A stretch of 64,000 nucleotides of DNA, taken from contig OY821747.1 of the NCBI GenBank assembly GCA_963682055.1, positions 12,946,258 through 13,010,257 of the forward strand, read 5' to 3'. The DNA is from Primula veris (Eukaryota > Streptophyta > Magnoliopsida > Ericales > Primulaceae). The position numbers and the translations under genes were made by a program. Below are positions 20,349 through 33,183 of the stretch, in pieces. The notes beneath the pieces are model-generated. The model was not told the origin of the DNA, did not search any database, and worked only from the letters and a program-made list of their open reading frames with translations. Every line of letters begins with the position of its first letter. Position 1 is the stretch's first letter.

Positions 20349-22268
20349 TGTAACATCCCGTATTTTTATAAGTGGTTTTATTTATGATTTAATTTATGCA
20401 AAAACGTTTTATTCAAATTTTATCAAAAACCGGTCACTCGACTAATTTTTAGCCAAAAACCGAACCTCTTCCGAAAAACTTTATTTGAAAAACCTGTTAC
20501 TAATTTTATAAATAAAAAGGACTCAATAGTTTTGTTTCTAAAGATTTGTTATTTTTGAGTAATAAAACAATATTTTTGGATTAAGAGTTAGCTTTTAGAA
20601 CTTTGGGGACCAAATAGTTCGCTTCCACAAACTTTGTAAAAACAGTTTTTTTTTTATAACTAAAATCAGCCCACTTTTCAATTCTTTAAACTTGAAAATC
20701 AGCCAAGAGAAAAAAGAGAGAAAAAGAGAGAAAAGAGAAGAAGAAGAAGAAGAGGAAGAAAAAGAAGAAGAAGAAGAAGAAGAAGAAGAAGAAGAAGAAG
20801 AAGAGGAGGAAGCCACCATTAGCAGGTTCATACCGTAAGCATCTCCACTACGCTCTAAGGTAACGGGGGTTATCCATTGCGACTAGATGAGGGTGTATGT
20901 TAGGTTTTGGTTTTGCGTTTATTATTAATTGGGGGTTTTCTCCTTTTATATTAATTATGTTCTTAAATTGTTAATTGGGGTTAGTTGTTACACTTTTAAT
21001 TCCATATAGTAGAGGTTGAGACCTTAGATATATTAATTTCGGATTAATGAGAATATTGATGGGTTTGCTTGTTTTATGTGTTAATTATATGTTATTATGG
21101 TTGTTGATAGAATTGGGTAATTTATTGTTGATTAAAGATGAATTGTAGTTTTTGCATACAAGGTGTTTGTTAAAATGCCTGAATGAAGTTTTTGTTGTTA
21201 GACTTGTTTGGCTAGTTGTGAATCTAGCACCTATGTTTATGGGTTATGTTGAATTACGTTAGAGTGACGTATGAGATTGTGTTATTTGGATAGTATAATA
21301 TTATTGGCCGAGGCATTAATATTTATACGTATGAGAGTGTGTTAATTGGATGATTTTATATTATTGGCCGAGGCCTTGTGATTTAGCTGTAGTGGCAATG
21401 GTCTCTGTCTCTCCCTAATTCCGGGGACAGAAGACGGCCGAGGGGATAGGGAATGACTCGTCTTACGGACTGGGGCGAGTGGCGTGAGAGGTCCCAGTGT
21501 GCACTATATTTATTTTATTGTTAGCTATGGTCTATGTCTCTCCCTAATTCCGGGGGCATAAGACGGCCGAAGGGATAGGGAATGACTCGTCTTACGGATT
21601 GGGACGAGTGGCGTGAGAGGTCCAAGTGCGCACTATAAATCTACTTTTATGTTGCAATGGTCTCTGTCTCTCCCTAATTCCGGGGACAGAAGACGGCCGA
21701 AGGGATAGGGAATGACCTACCTTACGGACTGGGGTAGGTGGCGTGAGAGGTCCATGTATGCTGTTGATGTGTATTTAATTTATTTAATTTATCGTAGTTG
21801 TAGAATGTCATTATATTTCTTTTTATACGTCGGTTATCATAGTCGTAGGATTAGTGTTCTCTTGCATTTATGGGATAGAGTGACGGTATTTGTGGTGCCG
21901 TCCCGTCTAGTTATGTGCGTGGGACTCACCGTTACAATTTTGTATTTCAGGTACAACTTAGGTTGAGGCGTATGGTTAAGAGCTTTAGCAAGGCATCACA
22001 TAGGTTCGGGCTTTTGCTTTCTTTTTACTTAGATTGTTTTTGAGGTTGTAGCCTACGGGCAAATTCATTCGTTCGTTATTTTTAGCTTTTATAAATTCCG
22101 TCTTGTAGCCGCGTTTGCCAAACAGTTTATTTTATTCACTTAATTGTTCCATTAGCTTGCAAATGTTTTCTTTTAAAATTTTAAATTCGTACCAACAGGT
22201 TCTATTTCCTTTTGTTTTAAAAAGGTCATGCCTCGATGTCCGTGTCTTACGGATTTTGGGGCGTGACA
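20349..22268 (+). repeat. 5' LTR of element 2
   Basis: Begins TGTAACATCC and ends GGGGCGTGACA. Contains the GAA tract (20703-20811) and three hairpin subrepeats starting at 21396, 21525 and 21655. Open frames within it are shadows. Confidence 0.95.
21396..21770 (+). repeat. three hairpin subrepeats, element 2 5' LTR
   Basis: Stem 1: CTGTC/GACAG in copies 1 and 3, and ATGTC/GGCAT (one G-T wobble) in copy 2. Stem 2: ACTCGTC with GGCGAGT (wobble) in copy 1, ACTCGTC/GACGAGT perfect in copy 2, ACCTACC/GGTAGGT perfect in copy 3. The loop TTACGGA is constant. Confidence 0.9.
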
Positions 22269-22270
22269 AG

Positions 22271-22283
22271 TTGGTATCAGAGC
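22271..22283 (+). other. primer-binding site of element 2
   Basis: TTGGTATCAGAGC, two bases after the LTR end, is the usual initiator-Met tRNA type primer site of plant Ty3/gypsy elements. Confidence 0.9.
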
Positions 22284-24751
22284 TAACTAGGTTCTTGTAT
22301 ACTTTGGGACGATGGGAAGATGGGTAACCATTGGACCAAGATCCATCGTATCATTTTCACAAAACTTTTTTTCAAAAATACAAACTTTTTCTAAAACGGG
22401 GGGTTGCATTTAGCTTAAGACATGTAGCTTTAATTTAGTAGTAGTTGATGAAAGGAAAGTCCAGATGTGAGGCAAGTTGGGGACAATGAGGACGCTTGTT
22501 AATCCCGGCTCGCCAAACTAGTGGGTTGACCTCTCGTAGGTATGTGTGAAGGAATACCTTATCGATATGGAGTTCTAGAGTATCCGAGGATGCTCGAGTG
22601 CTTTAGGATAACGTATTGTGATGGGTTATCCCTCGCACTTTTGTGTTATTTTCGATGGTAGTTTTTGTGTTGTGTGTTGATGTGAATTTGGGCTTGTTTT
22701 TAGCTTTATGGCTTACAGTACCACCTCTATAAATTAGTATCCGGCTATTATTGATAACATTTCTAAAAAGATTAAAATAATACTTTTTCCCCGCCCCGTT
22801 TTGGGCTAGTATGTCAAATTACTATCTCGTTTATTGACCAACTCTCTAAATAAATGGAATTTCTCGGTCCTGAGGCTATTAATTTATTGAGGTATTACTG
22901 TATAGTGTTACTTGCTTCAAGCAGCATGAAGAGATGGTATTTTTAATTTATATATATATATATCTATTGGGTTATTGAGATTGTTATGTGTTTGTTTTGA
23001 TTAGAATGTTTGACGGGGTTTGTATTGTGGATTGTAAGTGGAGATGTGGTTTTTCATTTTTTATTTATTTAATTTAATTGCTTCTTTATTAGCTGTAGTG
23101 TTATTGTCACTGTTATTAGTGTGCTGAGTTTTGTGTCTTTAATAGTAGTTTTGTGGGGATTATTTAGCTTCATATCTTATCTGATAATTAAGAGGGATCA
23201 ATAAGCTATTGTTTAGCTTTGTAAGGATATAGTCTTGTTTGGTTACTTTTTTTGCTGGATTTTTATTGTTATGCCATTACTTGTGTGTTTGATTGGTTTT
23301 TGTGTTGTGGGTTTATGGACGAGACTTATATATTTACCTACTTCAATCAGAACGGATAGGTGCTCCTTTATTTATTTAGTTAAATTGATGCTTCTGTTTT
23401 ATCTGTTGGGTTATTGTTACTGTTATTAGTTCGTATTTTGTTGTGTATTTGATGGGTTTATGAGATTTAGTGATAGTTTAGCTTTATGTGTGAATTGAGC
23501 CTGAAAAAAACTATGTACATTTAGGAGCTTCTTGTTTTTAAGGATACAATATTGTATTGCTAATCGCTTCAAATAGAATGGAGAGGTGGTCCTTTTTAAT
23601 TGTATTTTATTACTCCTTTTGTTGTGTATTGGGTTTTATTTGTTTTGAATTGATTTGTGTGTTTGATGGGTTTTTGTGTTGTGGGTTTATTTGATTTTTT
23701 TTTCTCTTTGGAATTTATTGTTATGCCTTAATTTGTGTGTTTAACTAGCTTTTGTGTTCTGGGTTTACGTGTTTTGGATCATTCATTTAGCTGCTTCAAT
23801 CAAAATGAAGAGGTATTTCAATATAATGGCAGGTTTTTTTTTTTGCTGGGTTCTATTTCTTGAGCTTTGATTTTTATGTCTAATGGGTTGTTGTGTGATG
23901 GGTTTATTTGATTTGGGGAATTGTTTAAGCTTCATGGCTTCCTTGAGGATTGGGACTGAGAAAATATAACGTCCAACTTAAAGATTGTAGTTTTTATTTC
24001 TTTTTAGGGGGGGTTTTTCATTGTTATGAGATTATTTCTGTTTAATAGCTTTTCTGTTGTCATTTATTAGCTTCATGCCTTACATTAGAAAAAGATATGT
24101 CCAAGTTTAAGCTTCTGGCTTTCAAAGTTAAGGGCTTGTTTGGTAACCACGTGCAAGATGGTACTTTCTTTTAGAAAAGGATACATCTGTTTGCTGGGAT
24201 ACTATTGTTGATGTCATTATGTTTGTGTTTGGGTTTTATGTGATATGGGAATTATTTAGCTTCATGATTTAGTTGGGCTTGTCTGCATTCATAAGAACGG
24301 AGAGATGGTAATGTATTTATAAATTTGCTTTTTTCTTCTTGAATTTTGTTTGTTTAATGGGTTAGAGTAAAGTGGGTTTACGTGATTTGAGGATTATTTA
24401 ACTGCTTCAATCAGAACGGAGAGGATGTCTTTTATTTTAATATTGCTTTCTTGTTGGATATGGCCACACATCTTCATCAGCAATTGATACTTGTATCTAT
24501 GGTTTTGTTGTGCTTTAGTTTATGATTCAATTGTGATTTTATTATTATTAGTAATTTTAATCTCGAATGAGTTTCCAAGATACCTTTTATTATACTTCTT
24601 TTATATAGTTTATGCTACATACACACACAAGTAACTATTTTGGAAACCGGTTGGTTAAAGAAATTATGTGAGCTGATTTAATCACGTCTAAGAAAGCATA
24701 TATAATATTATTCGGAAACATTATCTTTTTTTTTTCAAGTTATTAAAGAAA
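22284..24751 (+). other. coding-free interior of element 2 with a degenerate repeat
   Basis: T- and G-rich DNA with no long frame. A motif like GCTTCAATCAGAACGGAGAGG recurs at about 22914, 23341, 23566, 23793, 24282 and 24413, usually preceded by GTGTTGTGGGTTTAT-type and TTTAGCTTCATG-type sequence, so the region looks built from decayed copies of a module of about 225 bp. Origin unknown. Confidence 0.7.
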
Positions 24752-26824
24752 TAAAGTTTCGGGACGAAACTTCTTTAAGTGGTGGAGAGTGTAAAATCCC
24801 GTATTTTAATTTAAAATTTTTTATTTTGAATATTTATTATTCTAAATAATTACTCATGTGACTATTTTGTTTTCATAAGTAAGAATACTAATGTTTAGTT
24901 GTTTAAGTGATTTAAGGACCTTACGGTTACACGTTATCAAATCTATAGAGTTTTAAAGGATTTAGAGGTATTTAATTGGTAAAATGATTTACCATGGATT
25001 GATACTTTTAGGGATTAGCCGGTAAGAATTGGGCCTAGTAATTATGTAATTTACTTCGGTTAGAAATATTGAATTGTATAAATGTATGATTAGGAATAAT
25101 GGTATAAGTTATAGGTCTTTGAATGCCCCACTAAGATGATTAATGACATGATTTGATTGTATTCATATATAAAACCGATGCCTTGTCTGAAGAGTAAATG
25201 TCAATTAAGAATAGTAAATATTATCTTGAGATTTCTATAACGAGATGTTTGTATTTATTCCTATAACTACTATGCGTGGAATATTTAAGAAGAAATAATG
25301 TTACATATATTCAAAGAGTTTATGTTGCTAGTAATTTATTAAGGAGGTAACCTTGCATGAGAAATTGAAACGGAAGTAATAAATTGGTATAGAATTGTAG
25401 TATAAATGCTAAGCCAATTGTCATGCCATATTCACGTCCCTATAATGAATTCTTCCTTGTTAATATAGATATATACACTAGTGCAGATAAAGAAAAAAAG
25501 CTAGGTAGCATTTTCCTGATTAGATTCTATACTGCTTTACTGTATTAAAATTATATGTATGTAACGAAAGTATACAAAGATGAGAGAATTAAAGTCCTAT
25601 GTTGAGCAAGGGAAAATGTTTAGTGGAAAGTTAAGCACTAGATTATTCGTTGTAGAAATGTTTCTGTTCTTTCGGATTAATATTAGGTGAGTGGGTTTTG
25701 TCTTGCTATTATAAATATTCCGTTGCAACTTTTGATAATATTTTACAGGCTCATGGGTATTATTTTTCATGTACTATTTATATATGGAAACATTGTTTTT
25801 ATATTGTTATGAAACAAAAACAAAAACAAAAACAAAAAAAAAAAAAATGAAAAAGAAGAAGTGATTTATATACACTGGATCTGTATAAAGAGAACTAGTT
25901 TATATCTTATAAATATAAAGGTTATATACAGTGTATCTGTATAAGGTTTCTAAATTTATTATTTTATGATTTGCTTATGATTTGTATTTGGGACCATGAG
26001 AATAACTCCAACGGATAATCCCGAATAAGGGGAAGAGGAAAGTGGGGTGACGTTGGCAACTAAACGAAAGAATTTAGTTCTCAATGGTTAACTTACCGAT
26101 TGTACATAGTTTTGTTAACCGGAACGTCTTAAGAAATAGAATCAGCCGTCATGTTGTGGTGACCTTAATTACGTAGTGTACGTATGGTTTATACACCTGA
26201 GAAAAAGATTGATGGTAAATAGATTGAGGAAGTCAATCGGGCTTGGTACTCTAAGATATACATGTTATCATTTTGCTTTTATCATAAAAAGGAAGAAAAA
26301 GATTTTATTATTACTATTGCGATGGATTTAATTTTGATGAAAGAAAGGTGAAAAGTTTATTTATCTTTTATATTCAAGTAATTTCTAAATACTTATGCAT
26401 GAGAATTTTTATTAAACAAGTTATTATGTTCCAACAAACTGAAAGGGAAAAATCTTATTTTCGACCCGTATAATATATTGTGAGGCTTTCTCTCTCATTG
26501 ACCTCATTTGGCTCACCCCTCTTTTTAAAAAAAAAAATATATTTTTTCAGGTTAACGAGCAGTTAAGTAGGGTTGATATCGAATCAGTTTGAGGACCAGA
26601 CAGACCTTTAAGATTATGTGTTAAATTCCGCTGCGATTACATTTTTATTTTAGTTGTAAGAGATTAACTTCTTGTAATGAACGTAATTTTCGAGATTCTA
26701 TTTAATGAAACTTTTGCTAGAAATTTGAGCTTATTTAATGAGTTATTTAGCGAGTGTTTAAAAATTATTTCATTTAGGCTTTGTTTAGCACGTGCCGCCA
26801 CACGTGTTATTCAGCCGTGTGACA
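24752..26824 (+). mobile_element. embedded purine tract and LTR of a second element family
   Basis: GGGACGAAACTTC at 24761 and the purine-rich AAGTGGTGGAGAG up to 24789 lead into TGTAAAATCCCGTATTTT at 24790. This parallels the purine-tract-to-LTR junction of element 1 (GGGACGAAATTC, then TGTAACATCCCGTATTTT) but with a different downstream sequence. A candidate right end is TGTGACA at 26818-26824, giving about 2,035 bp. A CAGGTTAACGAGC segment near 26570 resembles the CAGGTACAACTTAGG of the outer LTR. It looks like the 3' end of a related but distinct element incorporated into the interior. Confidence 0.6.
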
Positions 26825-27177
26825 CTCCCGGGTCTGGGTTGAGAGTTTATTTTATTAGAGTTTAGTTTGCTAGAAAGACCCGTACTTTGAGTCTTGGGGA
26901 CGTTTTGGAGTTGTTGAGTAGTTGTCTTTTATGCTGTTTAATATTATATATAAGTGTTTACCTTATTTGAGATTCTTACATGTTGTTCATGTACTTGAGT
27001 TATGGATTGTGTAGTTGTTACGGGTTGTGAACCCTGCGTATTTTATTTCTTGAATTAATACACGAATTATACGTTTAAATTCTTACGGTCTTATTTATAA
27101 AAGTTGATCATTTATGGGAGTAGTTCTCTAGAGAGTAAATGGAATTTCGGGACGAAATTCTTTTAAGGAAGTTTAGT
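26825..27177 (+). other. 3' UTR and purine tract of element 2
   Basis: From about 26925 it matches the element 1 3' UTR, with one copy of the segment duplicated there. AAGGAAG at 27165-27171 is the likely plus-strand primer. Confidence 0.8.
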
Positions 27178-29050
27178 TGTAACATCCCGTATTTTTATAA
27201 GTGGTTTTATTTATGATTTAATTTATCCAAAAACGTTTTTTCAAATTTTACCAAAAACCGGTCACTCGACTAATTTTTAGCCAAAAACCGAACCTCTTCC
27301 GAAAAACTTTATTTGAAAAACCTGTTACTAATTTTATAAATAAAAAGGACCCAATAGTTTTGTTTCTAAAGATTTGTTATTTTTGAGTAGTAAAACAATA
27401 TTTTTGGATTAAGAGTTAGCTTTTAGAACTTTGGGGACCAAATAGTTCGCTTCCACAAAGTTTGTAAAAACAGTTTTTTTTTATACCTAAAATCAGCCCA
27501 CTTTTCAATTCTTTAAACCTAAAAATCAGCCAAGAGAGAAAAGAGAGAAAAAGAGAGAAAAGAGAAGAAGAAGAAGAAGAAGAAGAAGAAGAGGAAGCCA
27601 CCATTAGCGGGTTCATACCGTAAGCATCTCCACTACGCTCTAAGGTAACGGGGGTTATCCATTGCGACTAGATGAGGGTGTATGTTAGGTTTTGGTTTTG
27701 CGTTTATTATTAATTGGGGGTTTTCTCCTTTTATATTAATTATGTTCTTAAATTGTTAATTGGGGTTAGTTGTTACACTTTTAATTCCATATAGTAGAGG
27801 TTGAGACCTTAGATATATTAATTCCGGATTGATGAGAATATTGATGGGTTTGCTTGTTTTATGTGTTAATTATATGTTATTATGGTTGTTGATAGAATTG
27901 GGTAATTTATTGTTGATTAAAGATGAATTGTAGTTTTTGCATACAAGGTGTTTGTTAAAATGCTTGAATGAAGTTTATGTTGTTAGACTTGTTTGGCTAG
28001 TTGTGAATCTAGCACCTATGCTTATGGGTTATGTTGAATTACGTTAGAGTGACGTATGAGATTGTGTTATTTGGATAGTATAATATTATTGGCCGAGACA
28101 TTAATATTTATACGTATGAGAGTGTGTTAATTGGATGATTTTATATTATTGGCCGAGGCCTTGTGATTTAGCTGTAGTGGCAATGGTCTCTGTCTCTCCC
28201 TAATTCCGGGGACAGAAGACGGCCGAGGGGATAGGGAATGACTCGTCTTACGGACTGGGGCGAGTGGCGTGAGAGGTCCCAGTGTGCACTATATTTATTT
28301 TATTGTTAGCTATGGTCTATGTCTCTCCCTAATTCCGGGGGCATAAGACGGCCGAAGGGATAGGGAATGACTCGTCTTACGGACTGGGACGAGTGGCGTG
28401 AGAGGTCCAAGTGCGCACTATAAATCTACTTTTATGTTGCAATGGTCTCTGTCTCTCCCTAATTCCGGGGACAGAAGACGGCCGAAGGGATAGGGAATGA
28501 CCTACCTTACGGACTGTGGTAGGTGGCGTGAGAGGTCCATGTATGCTGTTGATGTGTATTTAATTTATTTAATTTATCGTAGTTGTAGAATGTCATTATA
28601 TTTCTTTTTATACGTCGGTTATCATAGTCGTAGGATTAGTGAGCTCTTGCATTTATGGGATGGAGTGACGGTATTTGTGGTGCCGTCGTCTAGTTATGTG
28701 CGTGGGACTCACCGTTACAATTTTGTATTTCAGGTACAACTTAGGTTGAGGCGTATGGTTAAGAGCTTTAGCAAGGCATCACATGGGTTCGGGCTTTTGC
28801 TTTCTTTTTACTTAGATTGTTTTTGAGGTTGTAGCCTACGGGCAAATTCATTCGTTCGTTATTTTTAGCTTTTATAAATTCCGTCTTGTAGCCGCGTTTG
28901 GCAAACAGTTTATTTTATTCACTTAATTGTTCCATTAGCTTGCAAATGTTTTCTTTTAAAATTTTAAATTCGTACCAACAGGTTCTATTTCCTTTTGTTT
29001 TAAAAAGGTCATGCCTCGATATCCGTGTTTATGAAATTTGGGGCGTGACA
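27178..29050 (+). repeat. 3' LTR of element 2
   Basis: Same structure as the 5' LTR: shorter GAA tract (27531-27596), hairpin subrepeats at 28181, 28310 and 28440, terminal GGGGCGTGACA. It is followed by AAGAG (29051-29055) and resumption of unit B. Confidence 0.95.
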
Positions 29051-29055
29051 AAGAG
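29051..29055 (+). repeat. target-site duplication of element 2, right copy
   Basis: AAGAG directly after TGACA, followed by TTTGGGTACAAAATTG as in the empty site of unit A. Confidence 0.95.
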
Positions 29056-29485
29056 TTTGGGTACAAAATTGTACTTTTATTTATGTGAACCTAAATATTA
29101 AATGGGTGTCAGATAAGTACACGGGATCGATTTTGGGTACAGAGTTGTTTTATTTTTGGGTAAAATGAAATTCCCTTTTCATTATCCTTTCTTTAAAAAA
29201 AAAAAAAAAAAAACTCCCCCAACTTGTACTTCCCCCCTCAACATAAAGAAAGTGTTCTTTTAAAAAAAATAAAAGACCCATATTTTAATTTTATTAATTT
29301 AGAAAATAAAATGTGGTTTTTTTTACACAGACCTGCACTTTCATTAAGATAACAAGAACCTTACTCAGCTTTACATCGCAATTCTCCTACTCATTTACAC
29401 ACACCAAATAAAAAACATAACTCAAATATCAGAAGCTAGGAAACATAAAAAAAAAAAAAAAAAAACAGGTCCGTAGATAAAAATA

Positions 29486-29899
29486 TTAGTCACATTCAAC
29501 CCAACGTCTTTTAAAATAGCATATACTCATCTTTTCAAGCATATAAGAGCGAGAAGTTTTTACAGGCAGAAAAGAATCGTTAAAATAAGTATCACTAATA
29601 CCGCTTGATCCACTCTTTGCAAGAATATCCGTCGTATTTTTTTTTTCTCTCCCGAAGTAGTTTGAATTGTCACTTAACATATCCATAAATAATAGTATAT
29701 TATCCAATAAATTGCTGTATTCAATATCTATTCTTATTTTTCCTTGAAACCAATTAGTCGGAATTTGAGAGTTCGTTTCCACTGTAACTTCACTAACATC
29801 CAAGGAATAGCAAATTTTCAAACCAAACAATATAGATTCTAGCTCAGCGAAATAAAATGTGGATGAAAAAAACTCCACAATAAACAAAGTCAAATACAT
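29486..29899 (-). pseudogene. RNase H-like fragment (unit B)
   Basis: 137-codon frame nearly identical to the unit A copy, with AELESILFGLKIC, the VETNS strand and DILAKSG. It lacks the N-terminal half of the domain. No stop inside. Confidence 0.6.
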
Positions 29900-31330
29900 C
29901 CCAAACGGGAAAAGTAATTCTTAAAACAGAAAGTTACAATTGATAAAAAAAACAAAATTAAAGAGGAATAAACTTAAAAGTCTCCAGACTAGTATACTTT
30001 TGCTTTGCGATGAAGAACATGATCGGGTCATATGTAGAACGAACGGAGTAGTTACGCCGTTTAAAAATTAATAGATTTACTAATTTTATCATAAACATTA
30101 TTTACAGATTATAAATGAAAATAAAATTCATGCATTTTTAACCCTTAGAAAATGATCATATGAAATTGATTGTTAATACGTTATATGTACTGTAATATTT
30201 GATATTGCACTTTTATCCCGTTTACACAATTAATTTACTAATTTCTCATCACAAGTGAATCGGTAATATAAAAAAATAAAATTATGTAAGTAGATTATAA
30301 TAAAATAATCTCCTAATCTTTATTTAATTTAAGTTTTATTTTATTTTTGAAATAAAAAAATTCTAATATTGATTGTTGGACCAAGACTTAGCATAGGCGT
30401 AACGACGAAGTATCTAAATAATCAAATAAATAGAAAATTCAACGCCACTTCAATGAGCTCATAACATCTATTGGAATGGATACTCAACTATATAGCGATA
30501 ATTATTGTCGACAAAATGCAAGGAATTCCGGTTCCGTTTCACTAGCAATTAGCAAATTAAGATTTATTAAAATAAATATTGAACGCAAAGATTTACCAAA
30601 ATAATTAAACACGTTCAGTTGTATTAGTACCACGTCTCTTGTATCTTAATATTCTTTTACTAATATATATAATTACTTACACAATTTTTGTTTTTGGGAT
30701 TAATACACATTGCTTTATATGGCACTAGTTAATTAACCACGTCACTTTGTATAATTAAGTACACAAGTATTAATTCTTCTAATAGAAAAAAATGATTCTT
30801 ATCCTTTTTATTATCACCTCTTTCACGAGAAATCTGTTTCGGTACATCATTAACTAAAAGTAACATTAATTGCTGACAGTCCATAAATACTAGTGAAAAG
30901 TGAAAACAATAATTGTTGTTACCTATTTAAGCTTTAAATATAGGTACATAGACATGTTAGAAAGAAATGGAAGTTTTAATAAAATCAATGTTGATATTTA
31001 ATATAATTAAATCATGAATATTTGATTCATTGCATCTTTTAAATATTTAGTTCGATGGAAATATCTGATCAGGAAAGTTAATTACTATCTACATGCAATT
31101 AAGAAATTTTTTTAGTCATTTTCTATTAAAATGGCTATTATTCATTTCTCAGGGTATATAAGTTGCGTCGGTGAAAAAAAAAAACCAGAACCATTTAACA
31201 AAATTACAAAATTTTAATTAGATGAACAGGAGACAGTTTCTGAAACAAATGGCTGATAAGTACAATATAATCATAGGCTCATGGTAGATATATATGTTTA
31301 TAGCTTTGTTAAACATTATAAGCCCTGGTT
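29900..31330. other. AT-rich spacer (unit B)
   Basis: Counterpart of 11151-12594 in unit A; no gene seen. Confidence 0.6.
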
Positions 31331-31621
31331 GTGTTGGAGGTTTACAAATTTTTACTAAAAATAGTTTCGGACCCAAACCGAGAGGGACTATCAGGACAAT
31401 CGAGGTTCACTTTATTGCATCTTTTATATCAAGTTGCGAGTGAGAGTCCATGGTGGGGCCCTACGCTAGTCTCTCTTGTGGATTTAGTCGAGGTGCACGT
31501 GAACAACGCTGGCCTGAACACCACGATATATATTTGTATATGTGTATATATATATATATTTACTTTCATAGAAGATATATTTGTCTATATTTTTTATCCT
31601 TTTTAATTTTGATTTATGCAG

Positions 31622-33183
31622 GTTCTTGACAACGGTGAGATGATCGATTGTATACTAATTTTCTTTAAGCAACCGGCATTTGAAAATCCACTACTCAAGG
31701 ATTAAAGGTTTAAAATTTTGGGTTTACATATATATGAAAGTATATTTATTTTTTAGTGAAATTCGAAAAACTAGTCTTTTAATAAATCAACAATTATATA
31801 TTTTATGTCCAAAAGACATTATATTTGTCCTTCGTTATATGATAATCTGAAGTGAATTGAGTACATTATTAAAGCATACTTTTAATATGCTAAAATTTTG
31901 AGTGAAGTAACTACATTTTATTTATTGTGTTCACTATCCCCAGTAAGAAATAAGATCCGCGTTCATAAGGTGGGAAAATTCCGAGAATTGTCTGGATTAT
32001 ATTTTATTTAGGTAGAAATTAACTAACACATAAGCGATTGTGTCACTCTCTTTATTTGATGTCAACAACATCGTTTTTCATCATAAGTATTGGGCTATTA
32101 AGTTAGGAAAAAGTGACAAATATACTCAAGGTTCAAGTAAATTAATATATATGTTTCTCATTCTATAGTTTTATTTCATATATACTAAAAACATTTTAGA
32201 AACATTTGGATAGTTTCACATATATAAAAGACAATATGATTTTTGTGATTATTATTTATTCGAGTGAGACGACCATTGATCATCTTCCGAAGTAAAGATT
32301 CAATTTTTTTGTTTAAAAAAAAACAAATTAAAAAGAGGACCCGACTATGAAATCAAGCAACATAGGTATATGTTCACCCATGACTAGTGTGCATCGTCTT
32401 AAATGCTTGCTTATAATCATCATTATGAATATGAATACATAATATTAACAAGATAAATAACATGTCTTAGAAATTTTTCCTAAGGAACAATATATATCGT
32501 TGTTTTATGTTGAAACAGATAAAGGCTAGCTCATATCCAACTGTCTTAGACAAAACGAATGATACTCAACCAAAAATAACCCAGAGTAAAAACATATACG
32601 GTGAGTGTCCCGATGGAACAATTCCGATCAAAAGGGCTTGGAATAACTGTGATGCTACTCATCAAAAATATAGCAATGATGCTACGCATTTTTCGGACCG
32701 ATGGAGATATTTTTAGTAATTATATCGCCAATTATACACCAGAATTCTAGCTAACCCCACAAGCGGAAAAATAAAATCAAAACATTAGAGCTGTATATCT
32801 TTAGATTTCGAAAAACCATAAGGAAATTAATTGCAAATTTATAGTTATATTTTTTGTGTGTGTTTAGTATGCCACTGCTCTCCATCACAGCAATTGCCAA
32901 GGTGGAAAGGCGCTTCTTAACATATGGAACCCTAGAGTCCTAAATCGAAAGGAGCGAAACCTATCACAAATTTAGGTTGTGTCTAGGATCCGGGGATGAA
33001 TTGAATTCCACTCAAGCTCGTTGGGTGGTAAGAGTTCATTTGCATTAGTTGTATCTTTCATTTGTTTTCAATATCACTCACTGATAATTTCTTTTCGTCT
33101 AATATATTTACTTCTTAATTTACAGGTTTATTCGGGAAAATATGGTAGTCGTAAACCAAGATTTTTTATATACTACGTACATG
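31622..33183 (+). pseudogene. neprosin-like gene relic, unit B
   Basis: Exon-like blocks at 31622-31707 (stop TAA 31703-31705), 32519-32716, 32868-33027 and 33126-33183, with the same lesions as unit A (TAA in block 1; TAG and frame change in block 3). The block 3 acceptor is TTTAG here, versus TTAAG in units A and C. Block 2 encodes the same protein as in A, with one silent difference. The C-terminal catalytic part is missing. Confidence 0.78.

Larger units (their letters stand above)
20349..29050 (+). mobile_element. non-autonomous LTR retrotransposon (element 2), complete
   Basis: 8,702 bp flanked by AAGAG. It has a 5' LTR (1,920 bp), a primer-binding site matching the initiator-tRNA-Met type, 4.9 kb of interior with no gag or pol, a purine tract and a 3' LTR (1,873 bp). 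LTRs and the last ~250 bp of interior are homologous to element 1, so a Tekay-type autonomous relative such as element 1 probably supplied its proteins. Most of the LTR length difference is the GAA tract. The 3' LTR end also differs near 29020-29040, so it is not brand new. Confidence 0.93.

Noticed and set aside
20595..20831. Minus-strand poly-Ser open frame (also 27416-27616 and 58936-59133)
   Set aside because: It is a translation of the (GAA)n tract of the LTR; length varies with repeat number and no other protein feature is present.
21712..21966. Open frames inside LTRs (also 22115, 28497, 28898, 60014, 60417)
   Set aside because: They lie in LTR sequence, have no family resemblance and start or stop at different points in sister LTRs.
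23235..23429. Hydrophobic 64-codon frame in the element interior (also 61541)
   Set aside because: Hydrophobic because the region is T-rich; identical in elements 2 and 3 only because they are duplicates.
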